Assembly: GCF_009729095.1 (NCBI RefSeq)
Contig: NZ_VTGX01000001.1
Coordinates: 1,426,001-1,490,000, forward strand
Direction: 5' to 3'
DNA length: 64,000 nucleotides
From: Mycolicibacterium sp. CBMA 247
GTDB taxonomy: Bacteria; Actinomycetota; Actinomycetes; Mycobacteriales; Mycobacteriaceae
In this document: one piece after another, positions 1-8,373 of the stretch
How positions within the stretch are numbered: the first letter of the stretch is position 1
How the letters are laid out: the number at the start of each line of letters is the position of its first letter
Program-made: the position numbers and the translations under genes
The notes under the pieces: generated by a model
The model's database searches: none
Seen by the model: the letters and a program-made list of their open reading frames with translations, nothing else
What the model was told of the DNA's origin: nothing

Positions 1-1657
1 CCAGCCAGCTCACACTCGCCCCGTCGTGCTCGACCAGCACGGGAACCTCATTGCCATCTGTGTCGAGCACCGCACCGGGGAACGGTTCCTCCAGGTGCAC
101 GGTGACGATGTCGGTCCGGTTGTGCGCCACCGCATTCCACACCACAACTGATCCGATCCCCGGGTCGCTACGCTCCTGCCCGCCGAACCCGCCAACGGCC
201 TCCGACAGCAACGCCAGCGCGTTGTCACGGGCGGCGACGCCCAGCTCCCAGGCGTCGCGCCAGCCGGTCAGCAGGTCGAGGTAGACCTGATCGGACTCCG
301 AGCCGGTGATGGCGTCATGATGTGCGCCGTAGGCGAGTTGCACCCAGGCCTTGGCCAGCGCGGCCTGCGGGTAGTCCGCGCCGCCGAGCAGACCGGCGAA
401 CACCGCGAACTTTTCGCCGTCGAGCACGGCGTCCTCGGCGGCCCGGTTTGCCTGCTTGGTGTCGATGTAGGAGACGTCCTTGCCGGTGTAGATCGGGTTC
501 ATGTCGCGGGTCTGCGGGGACGGCGCGATCCCCCGCTCGTCGACTTCGGCCCGTACCGCGGCGAAGAACTCGGACGGCAGCGCGCACACGAACTTCGGCC
601 AGACGTAACGCGAGTTCCAGTCCCGGTGGATCTGGGTGACCCACTTGTTGGGCGGGGTGTAGTCCGTTCCGACCGGCAGGAGCACGTTGCGGGTCAACGC
701 AACTCGCTTGAGTTTGGTGAACAGCGTGTAGGTGGATTCCTCGGCTTCGGCCAGTGAGGCCGCGGAGTCCATCCACCATCCCGCCGAGTAGTGCGCGGGC
801 ATGTAGTGGGTGAGCAACCCGCGGCCCGATGGCGCGATCCACTCGAACTCGCTGGCGAACTGCATGCGCTCGGGGTCACCGTCGTTCTGCATCGGACCCC
901 ACTGGTGGTGAGGTCCGCGCGCCCACGAACTGGAGGTCAGGCCGACGTCGGCCGCCATCCCGGGAAACTGCGGGTCGTGCCCGAACACGTCGAGCTGCCA
1001 GGCGGTGGCCGGGTCGGCACCCAGTATGTCGCGCTGAAAGCCCATGCCCGACACGAAATTCCGGATCGCGGTCTCCGGGCTGGTGAGGTTGGTGTTGGGC
1101 TCGTTGTAGGTGCCGCCCATGATCTCGACGCGCCCCCCGGCGATGAACCGGCGCAGATCGGCCCGGTCTTGGGGGCGGGCGTCCCAGTAGGGCTTGAGAT
1201 AGTCGACCTCGGCCAACACGAACTTGTATTCCGGTTCGCGCCGGGCCATTTCCAGGTGGGCGTGCACCAGGTCGAATCCGTTGGTCTGCCGGCACTGGCC
1301 GGGCGGGTCTTCGGTCCACACGCTGGTGTAGGCGGCCTGGGTGTTCCACCACACGGGGTCGTAGTGGAAGTGGCTGATCATGTACATGGTCCAGCCGGGT
1401 TCGGCGACGGTGAAGTCGAAGGCCGTCTCGCCTACCCGCGCACGCCGGATCTCGCCGGGCACGCCTCGCTCGACGTCCACCGGGACCTCGACGGTGCCGT
1501 CCCCGGGCGTGGCGATCGCCTCACCGGAGAGCCCGTCTCCGCTGATCCGCACCGGCGTCGGAGACGCGCAGGCCTCATATCGCACCCGAACCAACTGCCG
1601 AGGGGCATCCGCAGGCCCGGCAAACAGCTCCGTCGTCTCCGCTGACGTGACGTGCAT
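1..1657 (-). CDS. Alpha-mannosidase, glycoside hydrolase family 38 (3' end cut by window edge)
   Basis: The protein is read from an ATG at 1657 and runs off the left edge of the window, so only about the first 552 residues are present. It contains the GH38 signature HFHYDPVWWNTQ near residue 107, a QLDVFGHDPQFP block typical of the family's catalytic-nucleophile region, and a second conserved block AYGAHHDAITGSESD. GH38 enzymes hydrolyse alpha-mannosides, and in mycobacteria the substrate is presumably a mannosylated glycolipid or glycan. It is the ortholog by position of M. tuberculosis Rv0648, because the Rv0647c and lipG homologs follow a few kilobases away. The upstream gene on the same strand ends 17 bases before this start, which suggests co-transcription. 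Confidence 0.9.
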   Translation of the reverse strand, partial: MHVTSAETTELFAGPADAPRQLVRVRYEACASPTPVRISGDGLSGEAIATPGDGTVEVPVDVERGVPGEIRRARVGETAFDFTVAEPGWTMYMISHFHYDPVWWNTQAAYTSVWTEDPPGQCRQTNGFDLVHAHLEMARREPEYKFVLAEVDYLKPYWDARPQDRADLRRFIAGGRVEIMGGTYNEPNTNLTSPETAIRNFVSGMGFQRDILGADPATAWQLDVFGHDPQFPGMAADVGLTSSSWARGPHHQWGPMQNDGDPERMQFASEFEWIAPSGRGLLTHYMPAHYSAGWWMDSAASLAEAEESTYTLFTKLKRVALTRNVLLPVGTDYTPPNKWVTQIHRDWNSRYVWPKFVCALPSEFFAAVRAEVDERGIAPSPQTRDMNPIYTGKDVSYIDTKQANRAAEDAVLDGEKFAVFAGLLGGADYPQAALAKAWVQLAYGAHHDAITGSESDQVYLDLLTGWRDAWELGVAARDNALALLSEAVGGFGGQERSDPGIGSVVVWNAVAHNRTDIVTVHLEEPFPGAVLDTDGNEVPVLVEHDGASVSWL

Positions 1658-1674
1658 CTGAAAACCCTACGGCG

Positions 1675-2427
1675 TCAGGGCCGAGAAATGTCGGCGACTA
1701 GCGCCCGATGATCCGAAATCGGCAGGCGCGGTGCGGCGCATGCTGCGACGGACAACGTGGGGTCGTCGGTGAGGATGTGGTCGAGTTGCGTCGTCGGCGA
1801 GTCGGCCGGGAACGTCGGCGCGGCCCCGAGCGGACGCCAGCAGCCCGGCTCCCCCACGTTCAGGTCGCCCATGAGAAGCCGCGGGCCGGGGAAGCCGCTC
1901 ACGTCACGCACCAAGTGCCACAGTTGCACCCGGTTCCATCCCGGGACGAACGACAGGTGGGTGTTGGCCACAGTGATCGCGCCGAGCGGGGTGTCAACGC
2001 GGGCCACCATCGCGGCCCGGGGTTCCTCGTGGATGATCCGGAACCGGTGGACTCCAGAGACGTACATCGGGAACCGGACCGGGATCCGTGGGAGCCGCAA
2101 CACCTGCCAGTTCTCGACCGGGTACCTGGACAGCAGGGCGATGCCGTAGGCCGCGGTGCCGGGTTGTTCGCTCCCGTTCGCGGACATCCAGGTCGCGCCG
2201 GGTGTTCCGGAGATCGCGGCGACGAATCGGTGGTGCACGGCGTTCATCGCGTCGGCGGCCACGGCGGTCAGATCGGCCTCGCCCGACCGCGGCTGATCCA
2301 GGTCGACTTCTTGCAACGCGAGGATGTCGGCGTCGAGTTCGGCCACGGCGGCGGCCAATCTGCTCAGGTCGACGCTGCCGTCGTGGACGCTGCGTCCGTG
2401 CAGGATGTTGAAAGTGGCCAGTCGCAT
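1675..2427 (-). CDS. Endonuclease/exonuclease/phosphatase (EEP) family protein
   Basis: A 250-residue protein with the complete EEP (DNase I-like) motif set: an N-terminal LATFNILHG with the metal-binding Asn, LQEVD with the metal-binding Glu, a MGDLNV block near residue 190 and a C-terminal SDHRALV with the catalytic Asp-His pair. EEP enzymes cleave phosphodiester or phosphoester bonds in nucleic acids, inositol phosphates or sphingomyelin; the substrate here cannot be inferred. There is no signal peptide, so it should be cytoplasmic. It starts with ATG at 2427, directly at a perfect inverted repeat, and lies 17 bases upstream of the alpha-mannosidase gene on the same strand. Confidence 0.85.
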   Translation of the reverse strand: MRLATFNILHGRSVHDGSVDLSRLAAAVAELDADILALQEVDLDQPRSGEADLTAVAADAMNAVHHRFVAAISGTPGATWMSANGSEQPGTAAYGIALLSRYPVENWQVLRLPRIPVRFPMYVSGVHRFRIIHEEPRAAMVARVDTPLGAITVANTHLSFVPGWNRVQLWHLVRDVSGFPGPRLLMGDLNVGEPGCWRPLGAAPTFPADSPTTQLDHILTDDPTLSVAACAAPRLPISDHRALVADISRP

Positions 2428-2443
2428 GGGTACTCAGTACCCA
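2427..2443. promoter_or_regulatory. 17-bp inverted repeat at the start of the EEP gene
   Basis: TGGGTAC and GTACCCA are perfect 7-bp arms around a 3-base spacer. The repeat begins at the first base of the EEP start codon and lies between two divergent genes. This is seen in the sequence. A role as an operator is inference, and no regulator gene lies directly beside it. Confidence 0.35.
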
Positions 2444-2493
2444 CAACTGCATCGGAACCACCATGGCGATGCCCTGAGACCCTGGGAAGGCAC

Positions 2494-3042
2494 GTGTTCG
2501 ACCACAACGATGAACTGCGTGACGCGCTGAAACGCGCGGCCTCGGCGTTCAAGGTGCACGGCCCCCAGTTCGCGTTGGCCGGCAGCTATGCGCTGTGGGT
2601 CTACGGCGCGCCCGAACCAGTGCATGACGTCGATTTCGTGGTCGCGGAGGCCGACGCCGAGGCCGCCGAGGTGACGTTGCGCAAGGCGGGTTTCCAGATC
2701 GTGCACGTTCCCGAGGACTGGTTGTTCAAGGCCTATGCCGACGACGACGTCCTGGTCGATGTGCTGTTTCGGCTCAACGGGGCGTCGGTGGAGGCGGTCG
2801 CACTCGGATCCGCCGAGGTGCTCGACGTGCTCGCGATCCGGATGCCGGTGTTGCCGCCGACGCTGGTGGTCTCGGAGAGGTTGCAGTCGCTCAATGAACA
2901 CCACTGCGATTTCGCGGCGCTGTTGCCGTCCGTTCGTGCGGTGCGCGAGCAGGTCGACTGGGATGCGGTGCGGGCCGCCACCGCCGACAACCACTTCGCC
3001 GGCGCGTTTCTGGTGCTCATCGACCGGCTGGGCATCACCTGA
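2494..3042 (+). CDS. Nucleotidyltransferase-fold protein
   Basis: About 182 residues, starting at a GTG at 2494 that follows a GGGAAGG ribosome-binding site; the longer frame upstream only overlaps the neighbouring gene in antisense. The sequence GSYALWVYGAPEPVHDVDFVV near residue 29 fits the minimal nucleotidyltransferase pattern G-S/G-x-A...D-x-D, with the pair at the DVDF motif. The rest looks like the substrate-binding half of stand-alone nucleotidyltransferase-like proteins (DUF6036 or AbiEii-type relatives). It may transfer nucleotides or may be inactive; no antitoxin or kinase partner lies beside it. Its 3' end overlaps the end of the convergent WYL regulator gene by 8 bases. Confidence 0.65.
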   Translation: MFDHNDELRDALKRAASAFKVHGPQFALAGSYALWVYGAPEPVHDVDFVVAEADAEAAEVTLRKAGFQIVHVPEDWLFKAYADDDVLVDVLFRLNGASVEAVALGSAEVLDVLAIRMPVLPPTLVVSERLQSLNEHHCDFAALLPSVRAVREQVDWDAVRAATADNHFAGAFLVLIDRLGIT

Positions 3043-4000
3043 CAGTCCCTTGCGAGGCGGCGCGCAGGCGGTCTGTCACGGTGCGCACGGCCGCAACCAC
3101 CTCGGGCGGTTCGAGCACCTCGAAGTCGTGGCCCACGGTGGCGAAGTACAGCACCATGCGCTCGGGGTCGTCGGCGCCCGCGGTGACGATGCAGGCGTCG
3201 GGTCCGTCAGCCTCGACCATCGCCGATGTGGGCGAAAATTTCTGTGCCACAACCTCTTTTGAGGAAAAATAGCGCACCCGGGCGACGTAGCGGTAGGGCG
3301 AGGAGCTGATCGAACGCCGCACGTAATCTGCCGCATCCGGGGCCTCACGGGGAGTGAAGGTGCTGCCGCGCGCGGCCACCTGCGACATCCGGTCCAGCCG
3401 GAGGCTGCGCCAGTCCTCGCGGTCGCGGTCGTAGGCCATCAGGTACCAGCGCCGGCCGGTGGTCACCAGTTGGTAGGGCTCCAACCGCCGCTGGGTGTGG
3501 TTGCCCCGGATGTCGGTGTAGTCGGTACTGACGTGTTCGCGGTCGCGGCAGGCGCGGGCCAGGGTCATCAGTACATCCGGTTCCACCGGGGAGTCCGAGG
3601 AGTTCGGAGTCAGCGTGACGGTCGCGTCGTGCACCGCCGAGACCTGCGAGCGCAACCGTGCGGGCATGACCTGGTCGAGTTTGGACAGCGCCCGCAGGGC
3701 CGATTCGCCGACGCCGGCGACGCTGCCCCCGGCGGCCAGCCGCAGACTGACGGCCACCGCGACCGCTTCGTCGGGGTCGAGCAGCAGCGGAGGCAGGGCC
3801 GCGCCGGCACCCAGCTGATAGCCGCCACCCTGCCCCTTGCTGGCATGAACGGGGTAACCGAGGTCGCGCAGCCGCTCGATATCACGGCGCACGCTGCGGG
3901 TGGTGACGCCGAGCCGCTCGGCCAGCTCCTCGCCTGTCCAGACCCGGCGTGACTGCAGCAGGCCGAGGAGCTGCACGACGCGCCCGGTGGTGCCAGCCAT
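3035..4000 (-). CDS. WYL-domain transcriptional regulator (DeoR-like helix-turn-helix)
   Basis: A 321-residue regulator read from ATG 4000; the open frame extends further upstream, but that extension covers the promoter. The first 60 residues form a winged helix-turn-helix (LAERLGVTTRSVRRDIERLRDLGYPV). The C-terminal half is a WYL domain (YQLVTTGRRWYLMAYDRDREDW) followed by a WCX-like extension. WYL regulators sense ligands such as nucleic-acid pieces or small molecules; the ligand here is unknown. It is divergent from a DinB-fold gene, with a perfect inverted repeat between the two. This is the common YafY-type regulator plus DinB arrangement, so autoregulation and control of the DinB pair is the likely job. 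Confidence 0.88.
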   Translation of the reverse strand: MAGTTGRVVQLLGLLQSRRVWTGEELAERLGVTTRSVRRDIERLRDLGYPVHASKGQGGGYQLGAGAALPPLLLDPDEAVAVAVSLRLAAGGSVAGVGESALRALSKLDQVMPARLRSQVSAVHDATVTLTPNSSDSPVEPDVLMTLARACRDREHVSTDYTDIRGNHTQRRLEPYQLVTTGRRWYLMAYDRDREDWRSLRLDRMSQVAARGSTFTPREAPDAADYVRRSISSSPYRYVARVRYFSSKEVVAQKFSPTSAMVEADGPDACIVTAGADDPERMVLYFATVGHDFEVLEPPEVVAAVRTVTDRLRAASQGTVR

Positions 4001-4021
4001 GCGCCAAGTCTGCCGCACTTT

Positions 4022-4040
4022 TAGGACAGAAACTGTCCTA
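4022..4040. promoter_or_regulatory. Probable WYL-regulator operator (19-bp inverted repeat)
   Basis: TAGGACA-GAAAC-TGTCCTA is a perfect inverted repeat with 7-bp arms and a 5-base spacer. It sits 21 bases upstream of both the WYL regulator start (minus strand) and the first DinB-fold gene start (plus strand). The position and symmetry make it the best candidate binding site for the divergent regulator. Confidence 0.65.
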
Positions 4041-4061
4041 TAGGCATGAGACGGTGTTCCC

Positions 4062-4589
4062 ATGTGGACAAACTTCCTGGCCGACCAACTGGACTTCCAT
4101 TGGACGCATCAACTGCGACCCCGGTTGGACGGCCTGACCGACGACGAATACAGCTGGGCCCCGGTGCCCGACTGCTGGACGATTCATCGCGACGGCACCG
4201 TCGATTTCAGTTATCCGCCGCCGCAACCCGAGCCGTTCACCACCATCGCGTGGCGGCTCGCGCATGTGATCGTCGGCGTGCTCGCGATGCGCAACCACTC
4301 CCACTTCGGCGGACCGCCGGCCGACTATCAGTCCTGGACCTATGCCACCGACGCGGCCACGTCGTTGAGCCAGCTCGACGCGGCGTACCAAAATTGGATC
4401 GACGGTGTGCGGGGCCTGGACGACGATGGCCTACGCCGGCCATGCGGGCCGGCCGAAGGGCCCTGGGCCGAGTACACGATGGCCGAGCTGATCCTGCACG
4501 TCAACCGCGAAGTCATCCACCACGGCGCCGAAATCGCCTGCATTCGTGACCTTTACGTACACAGCACCACTACCAACGAGGAGAACTGA
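4062..4589 (+). CDS. DinB-fold (DfsB/MDMPI-like) protein 1
   Basis: A 175-residue protein. It shows the four-helix-bundle DinB pattern, with histidines spaced along the helices that could form the metal site: one at IAWRLAHVIVGVLAMRN and two at VNREVIHHGAEIACIRD near the C-terminus. DinB-fold proteins in Actinobacteria are often thiol-dependent metalloenzymes using mycothiol or bacillithiol, as transferases or maleylpyruvate isomerase-like enzymes; the reaction here is not known. It starts at ATG 4062, 22 bases from the WYL operator. Only 3 bases separate it from the second DinB-fold gene, so the two form an operon. Confidence 0.8.
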   Translation: MWTNFLADQLDFHWTHQLRPRLDGLTDDEYSWAPVPDCWTIHRDGTVDFSYPPPQPEPFTTIAWRLAHVIVGVLAMRNHSHFGGPPADYQSWTYATDAATSLSQLDAAYQNWIDGVRGLDDDGLRRPCGPAEGPWAEYTMAELILHVNREVIHHGAEIACIRDLYVHSTTTNEEN

Positions 4590-4592
4590 ACC

Positions 4593-5192
4593 ATGCAAGG
4601 AATGCCCGCACCGGCCGCCGACGAACGCCAGACGCTGATCGAGTTCCTCACCTTTCAGCAGAACGCCTTCTTCGCGGTCGCGCACGGCCTGACCGACGAG
4701 CAGGCGCGCGCCACGCCCTCGGTGAGCGCGCTGTCGATCGGCGGTTTGGTCAAGCACGCCACCGGGGTTCAGAAGAGCTGGGCCGCCCGCGCCGAGCATG
4801 CGCCGCAGTTTCCGCCGCCGGATCCCCGCTCGGTCGAAGAGCAGATGGCCGAGTACGGCGATCAGTACGTGATGCGCGACGACGAAAGCCTGGCCGATCT
4901 GCTCGCGGCGCTCAAGGCCCAAAATGCCGAGACGCTGCGAGTGCTCGCCGAACGGGACCTCGACACCGCGGTTCCGGTGCCCCAGGATGTGCCGTGGTTC
5001 CCGAAGGACATCGAGCATTGGTCGGTGCGGTGGGTGGCCATGCACCTGATCGGGGAACTCAGTCGGCACGCCGGGCACGCCGACATCATCCGCGAATCCA
5101 TCGACCGCGCAACGATGTACGAGTTGATGGCAGCCGAGGAGCAGTGGCCCGAGACCGATTGGATCAAGCGCTGGCGGCCCGCCGAGGCCTAA
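4593..5192 (+). CDS. DinB-fold protein 2 (DUF664-like)
   Basis: A 199-residue protein preceded by a strong GAGGAGA ribosome-binding site that overlaps the end of DinB gene 1. It carries the DUF664/DinB motif set: LSIGGLVKHATGVQKSW with the first metal His, and VRWVAMHLIGELSRHAGHADIIRE with the C-terminal His cluster. DUF664 proteins are close to mycothiol-dependent enzymes, so a role in thiol-based detoxification is plausible but not shown. Two adjacent, clearly different DinB proteins under one WYL operator suggest either two substrates or a heteromer. The stop codon lies inside a short tandem duplication shared with the convergent TetR gene. Confidence 0.8.
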   Translation: MQGMPAPAADERQTLIEFLTFQQNAFFAVAHGLTDEQARATPSVSALSIGGLVKHATGVQKSWAARAEHAPQFPPPDPRSVEEQMAEYGDQYVMRDDESLADLLAALKAQNAETLRVLAERDLDTAVPVPQDVPWFPKDIEHWSVRWVAMHLIGELSRHAGHADIIRESIDRATMYELMAAEEQWPETDWIKRWRPAEA

Positions 5193-5236
5193 TTGGCGGC
5201 ACCGCCGCCGCGGTCTAATTGGCGGCACCGCCGCCG
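5189..5236. repeat. Tandem duplication of 22 bp at the junction of two convergent genes
   Basis: A 22-base unit beginning CTAATTGGCGGCACC occurs at 5189-5210 and again at 5215-5236, with a 26-base period. The second copy encodes the last residues and stop codon of the TetR gene on the minus strand. The first copy contains the stop codon of the DinB gene on the plus strand. It looks like a recent slippage duplication that created or moved a stop codon. Confidence 0.8.
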
Positions 5237-5826
5237 AGGACCAGCCGCAGCGCGTAGTCCACCACTACATCGACGTCGTCGCCGAGATTGCCGCCCAGCC
5301 ACTGCTGGGCGAGCTCGGCCATCGCACCGGTGTACATGGCCGCACCGACCTGGGCGGCCACCGGGTCCGAGCCCGGATTGAGCCGGCCGCCCTCGGACAG
5401 CACGGCCTCGCGCAACAGGTCCTGGGTCGCCGCGCGCCTGGCGGCCAGCACAGGGTTGGCCCTGGCGTCGGTGAACAGCACCCGTCCCCGACGCGGGTCG
5501 GCCGAGCTGAAGCCCAGCACCGCGGCGATCCCGGCGCGGGTTCTGGCCCGCAGGGTGTCGCCGGCGCCGGCCATCGCGGCGTCGACGTCGGCGGCGAGGG
5601 CCGCGCTGACTTCGTCGTACACCGCACCGAGCAGGTCGTCGGTGTCGGCGAAGCTCTCGTAGAAGTAGCGGGTGTTCAGTGCGCATTCGCGGCAGAGGGA
5701 GCGCACCGATACCGCGGCTTCACCGCCGTCCCCGAACAGCCGGAACGCCGCGTCGACGAGCAGGGCGCGGCGTTCGGCACGGCGGTCCGTCAACGGCACG
5801 CCCGCCCATCTCGTCGGGGTGGACAT
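5215..5826 (-). CDS. TetR-family transcriptional regulator
   Basis: A 203-residue TetR regulator. The N-terminal helix-turn-helix reads RRALLVDAAFRLFGDGGE...SVRSLCRECALNTRYFYESF, with the TetR tyrosine-phenylalanine block at residues 50-60. The C-terminal ligand-binding domain is helical and not diagnostic. It is divergent from the MpaB-like oxygenase gene, with a palindrome between them, so it probably represses itself and that gene. The C-terminus (LGGGAAN) is encoded within a tandem duplication. The ligand is unknown; a lipid or hydrophobic molecule is a guess from the neighbour. Confidence 0.88.
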   Translation of the reverse strand: MSTPTRWAGVPLTDRRAERRALLVDAAFRLFGDGGEAAVSVRSLCRECALNTRYFYESFADTDDLLGAVYDEVSAALAADVDAAMAGAGDTLRARTRAGIAAVLGFSSADPRRGRVLFTDARANPVLAARRAATQDLLREAVLSEGGRLNPGSDPVAAQVGAAMYTGAMAELAQQWLGGNLGDDVDVVVDYALRLVLGGGAAN

Positions 5827-5853
5827 TTCTACAGCCTAAATCTGGTCGCACCC

Positions 5854-5878
5854 GTAGCCAAAAATGTATTCTGGCTAC
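5854..5878. promoter_or_regulatory. Probable TetR operator between divergent genes
   Basis: GTAGCCA and TGGCTAC form perfect 7-bp arms around an 11-base AT-rich spacer containing TGTATTC. The site lies 28 bases upstream of the TetR start and 26 bases upstream of the oxygenase start. That is where a repressor controlling both promoters would bind. Confidence 0.6.
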
Positions 5879-5903
5879 AGACGTAATCAGAAGGGGGTGC
5901 GCG

Positions 5904-6932
5904 GTGGATATGCCACACCAGGTGCTCGAGCAGATGCTGCAGCAAAAGTTCGACAAAGACGTTCGTCAGCACTACTTCCGTGGCATGGAGTTCGCCGAAC
6001 CGGCCGGCGATCCGGGATGGTTCGGTCCCGGCAGCGCCGTCTGGCATGTCCACTCCCATACCGAGGCACTGATCTTCGGCTTGCAGTGCGCAGCGTTCAT
6101 CGAGCGTCTCGATCCGTCGATCTACTGGATGGGCATGCATCATTCGCGGCTGGTCAAACGCGACGAGAACGGGACCGCCGTTCCCGTCATCGATCCGCAG
6201 GGCGCGGCGGTACGGTTGGGCCATTCGATCGCGTTCTTCATCGGCACCGCCTACGGCAACACCGAAACCGCGGAACGGGTGGCCACGACCGTCCGCGCCA
6301 TGCACCACACCATCAAAGGCACCCGTCCCGATGGCGCGGCCTATGACGCCGACGATCCGGACTGGCTGCGCTGGAACTATGCGACCGTGGTGTGGGGTCT
6401 GGCCACCGCACACGAGATCTACCATCCGAATCCGTTGCGCGGTAAGAAACTTGACCGCTACTACGGGGAGTTCATCCGGGTCGGGCACGCACTGGGCGGC
6501 ACCGATCTGCCGGCCACCAAGGCCGAGACCCTGGACTGCCTGCACTCCTACCTGCCCAGGTTGGCCCTCACCCACGGTGCGGCCATGGCCACCGGCCCCA
6601 ATCTGCCGATGCCGCAGAGCGCCGTGGACTGGGCGATCCGCGACACCATGCCGAAATGGGCCAAGCAGCTGATCGGGCACACCGATCCGAACCCGATCGA
6701 ACGGGCGGCCCGGCGCGCCATGGTGTGGTCGATCATCAACGGGCTGCACACCGCGGCCGGTACCACCCTGGAGTTCCGCAAGGCCCAGGCTCGGGTGGCC
6801 GGCGGCCTCGATCCGTCTCTGGCGCCGCACACCGAGCCGACGTATGTGCCCGGAACTGACCCGGTTCTGAGCCGCGAACAGGTCGAAGACATGGCCGAGG
6901 CGAGCCTCGAAGACATCTGCGCGCCGGTGTGA
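5904..6932 (+). CDS. Oxygenase MpaB family protein (DUF2236)
   Basis: About 342 residues from a GTG at 5904 that follows an AAGGGGG ribosome-binding site; an ATG two codons later is an alternative. The sequence matches the DUF2236/MpaB-like family: WFGPGSAVWHVHSHTEALIFG near the N-terminus, MHHTIKGTRPDG with the conserved His pair, and WNYATVVWGLATAHEIYHP in the middle. Family members include fungal MpaB oxygenase and rubber oxygenase Lcp, which use a b-type haem or an iron centre held by conserved His/Arg to cleave C=C bonds. The substrate here is unknown, though mycobacteria carry many copies probably acting on lipids or terpenoids. It is likely controlled by the divergent TetR gene. Confidence 0.85.
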   Translation: MDMPHQVLEQMLQQKFDKDVRQHYFRGMEFAEPAGDPGWFGPGSAVWHVHSHTEALIFGLQCAAFIERLDPSIYWMGMHHSRLVKRDENGTAVPVIDPQGAAVRLGHSIAFFIGTAYGNTETAERVATTVRAMHHTIKGTRPDGAAYDADDPDWLRWNYATVVWGLATAHEIYHPNPLRGKKLDRYYGEFIRVGHALGGTDLPATKAETLDCLHSYLPRLALTHGAAMATGPNLPMPQSAVDWAIRDTMPKWAKQLIGHTDPNPIERAARRAMVWSIINGLHTAAGTTLEFRKAQARVAGGLDPSLAPHTEPTYVPGTDPVLSREQVEDMAEASLEDICAPV

Positions 6933-6984
6933 CACACCGCACAGAAGTTTTTCGCCCAACCGCGGCCTTTGAGACACTGCAGCT

Positions 6985-8373
6985 ATGAGCACTACGCCGC
7001 CGAGAACCAAGCACCGCGAGGTCGCCAGGTTGAGCCGGGTGCCGCTGCCCGTGGAGGCCGCCCGTATCGGCGCCACCGGTTGGCAGATCACCCGGACCGG
7101 GGCCCGTGTCGCCGCCAACATCTTGGGCCGCGGATCCCTGCAGCACAAGATCATCAAGCAGGTGCCGCAGACCTTCTCCGATCTGGGTCCCACCTACGTC
7201 AAGTTCGGCCAGATCATCGCGTCCAGCCCGGGCGCCTTCGGCGAGCCGCTGAGCCGCGAGTTCCGCAGCCTGCTCGACCGGGTGCCACCAGCCGACACCG
7301 ATGAGGTGCACAAACTGTTCGTCGAGGAGCTCGGCGACGAGCCCACGAACCTGTTCAAGAGCTTCGACGACAAGCCGTTCGCGTCGGCCTCGATCGCGCA
7401 GGTGCACTACGCCACGTTGCACAGCGGCGAGGAGGTGGTGGTCAAGATCCAGCGTCCGGGTATCCGCCGCCGGGTCGCCGCCGACCTGCAGATCCTCAAG
7501 CGCGGTGCCCAGCTGGTGGAGCTGGCCAAGCTGGGCCGGCGGTTGTCGGCCCAGGACGTGGTCGCCGACTTCGCCGAGAACCTGGCCGAGGAGCTCGACT
7601 TCCGGCTGGAGGCCCAGTCGATGGACGCGTGGGTGTCGCACATGCACTCCTCACCGCTGGGCGAGAACATCCGGGTACCGCAGGTGTACTGGGACCTGAC
7701 CAGCCAGCGGGTGCTGACCATGGAACGGGTCACCGGGGTACGCATCGACGACGCGGCCGCCATCCGCAAGAAGGGCTTCGACGGCACGGAACTGGTCAAG
7801 GCCCTGATGTTCAGCGTGTTCGAGGGCGGTCTCAAACACGGCCTGTTCCACGGCGACCTGCACGCGGGCAACCTCTACGTCGATGACGACGGCAAGATCG
7901 TGTTCTTCGATTTCGGCATCATGGGCCGCATCGACCCGCGGACTCGCTGGTTGTTGCGCGAGCTGGTGTATGCCCTGCTGGTGAAGAAGGACCATGCGGC
8001 GGCGGGCAAGATCGTGGTGCTGATGGGGGCCGTGGGGACGGTGAAACCCGAAGGCGAGGCCGCCAAGGACCTCGAAGCGTTTGCCACCCCGCTGACCATG
8101 AAGTCGCTCGGCGATATGTCCTATGCCGAAATCGGCAAGCAGCTCTCCACGCTGGCCGATGCCTACGACGTCAAGCTGCCCCGCGAGCTGGTGCTGATCG
8201 GCAAGCAGTTCCTCTACGTCGAGCGGTACATGAAGCTGCTGGCCCCGAAGTGGCAGATGATGAACGATCCCCAGCTCACCGGCTACTTCGCCAACTTCAT
8301 GGTGGATATCGGCCGCGAACACAAAGGTGCAGATGCCGATCCGACCGGCCCCGACGACGGGTTCGAGGCCTGA
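6985..8373 (+). CDS. ABC1/UbiB-family atypical kinase-like protein (Rv0647c homolog)
   Basis: A 462-residue protein with the ABC1/UbiB (AarF, ADCK) signature: the KxGQ-type motif in TYVKFGQIIAS near residue 73, SIAQVHYA near 135, the nucleotide-binding Lys in VVVKIQRPG, the catalytic FHGDLHAGN near 292 and the metal-binding FFDFGIMG near 310. UbiB proteins are ATPases or atypical kinases that support prenyl-lipid biosynthesis or transport at the membrane. In mycobacteria the partner pathway is probably menaquinone or envelope lipids. The lipG homolog begins immediately after the stop codon and the methyltransferases follow, as in Rv0647c-lipG-mmaA of M. tuberculosis, so the operon context points to mycolic-acid metabolism. 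Confidence 0.9.
   Translation: MSTTPPRTKHREVARLSRVPLPVEAARIGATGWQITRTGARVAANILGRGSLQHKIIKQVPQTFSDLGPTYVKFGQIIASSPGAFGEPLSREFRSLLDRVPPADTDEVHKLFVEELGDEPTNLFKSFDDKPFASASIAQVHYATLHSGEEVVVKIQRPGIRRRVAADLQILKRGAQLVELAKLGRRLSAQDVVADFAENLAEELDFRLEAQSMDAWVSHMHSSPLGENIRVPQVYWDLTSQRVLTMERVTGVRIDDAAAIRKKGFDGTELVKALMFSVFEGGLKHGLFHGDLHAGNLYVDDDGKIVFFDFGIMGRIDPRTRWLLRELVYALLVKKDHAAAGKIVVLMGAVGTVKPEGEAAKDLEAFATPLTMKSLGDMSYAEIGKQLSTLADAYDVKLPRELVLIGKQFLYVERYMKLLAPKWQMMNDPQLTGYFANFMVDIGREHKGADADPTGPDDGFEA

Noticed and set aside
791..1645. A 284-codon plus-strand frame over the alpha-mannosidase gene
   Set aside because: The opposite strand reads a clear GH38 protein through the same bases; the plus-strand product has no motif.
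5829..7193. A 454-codon open frame on the minus strand
   Set aside because: It is antisense to the well-supported MpaB-like oxygenase gene. Its predicted protein is rich in Arg, Pro and Gly with no family features, the mark of a GC-rich shadow frame.
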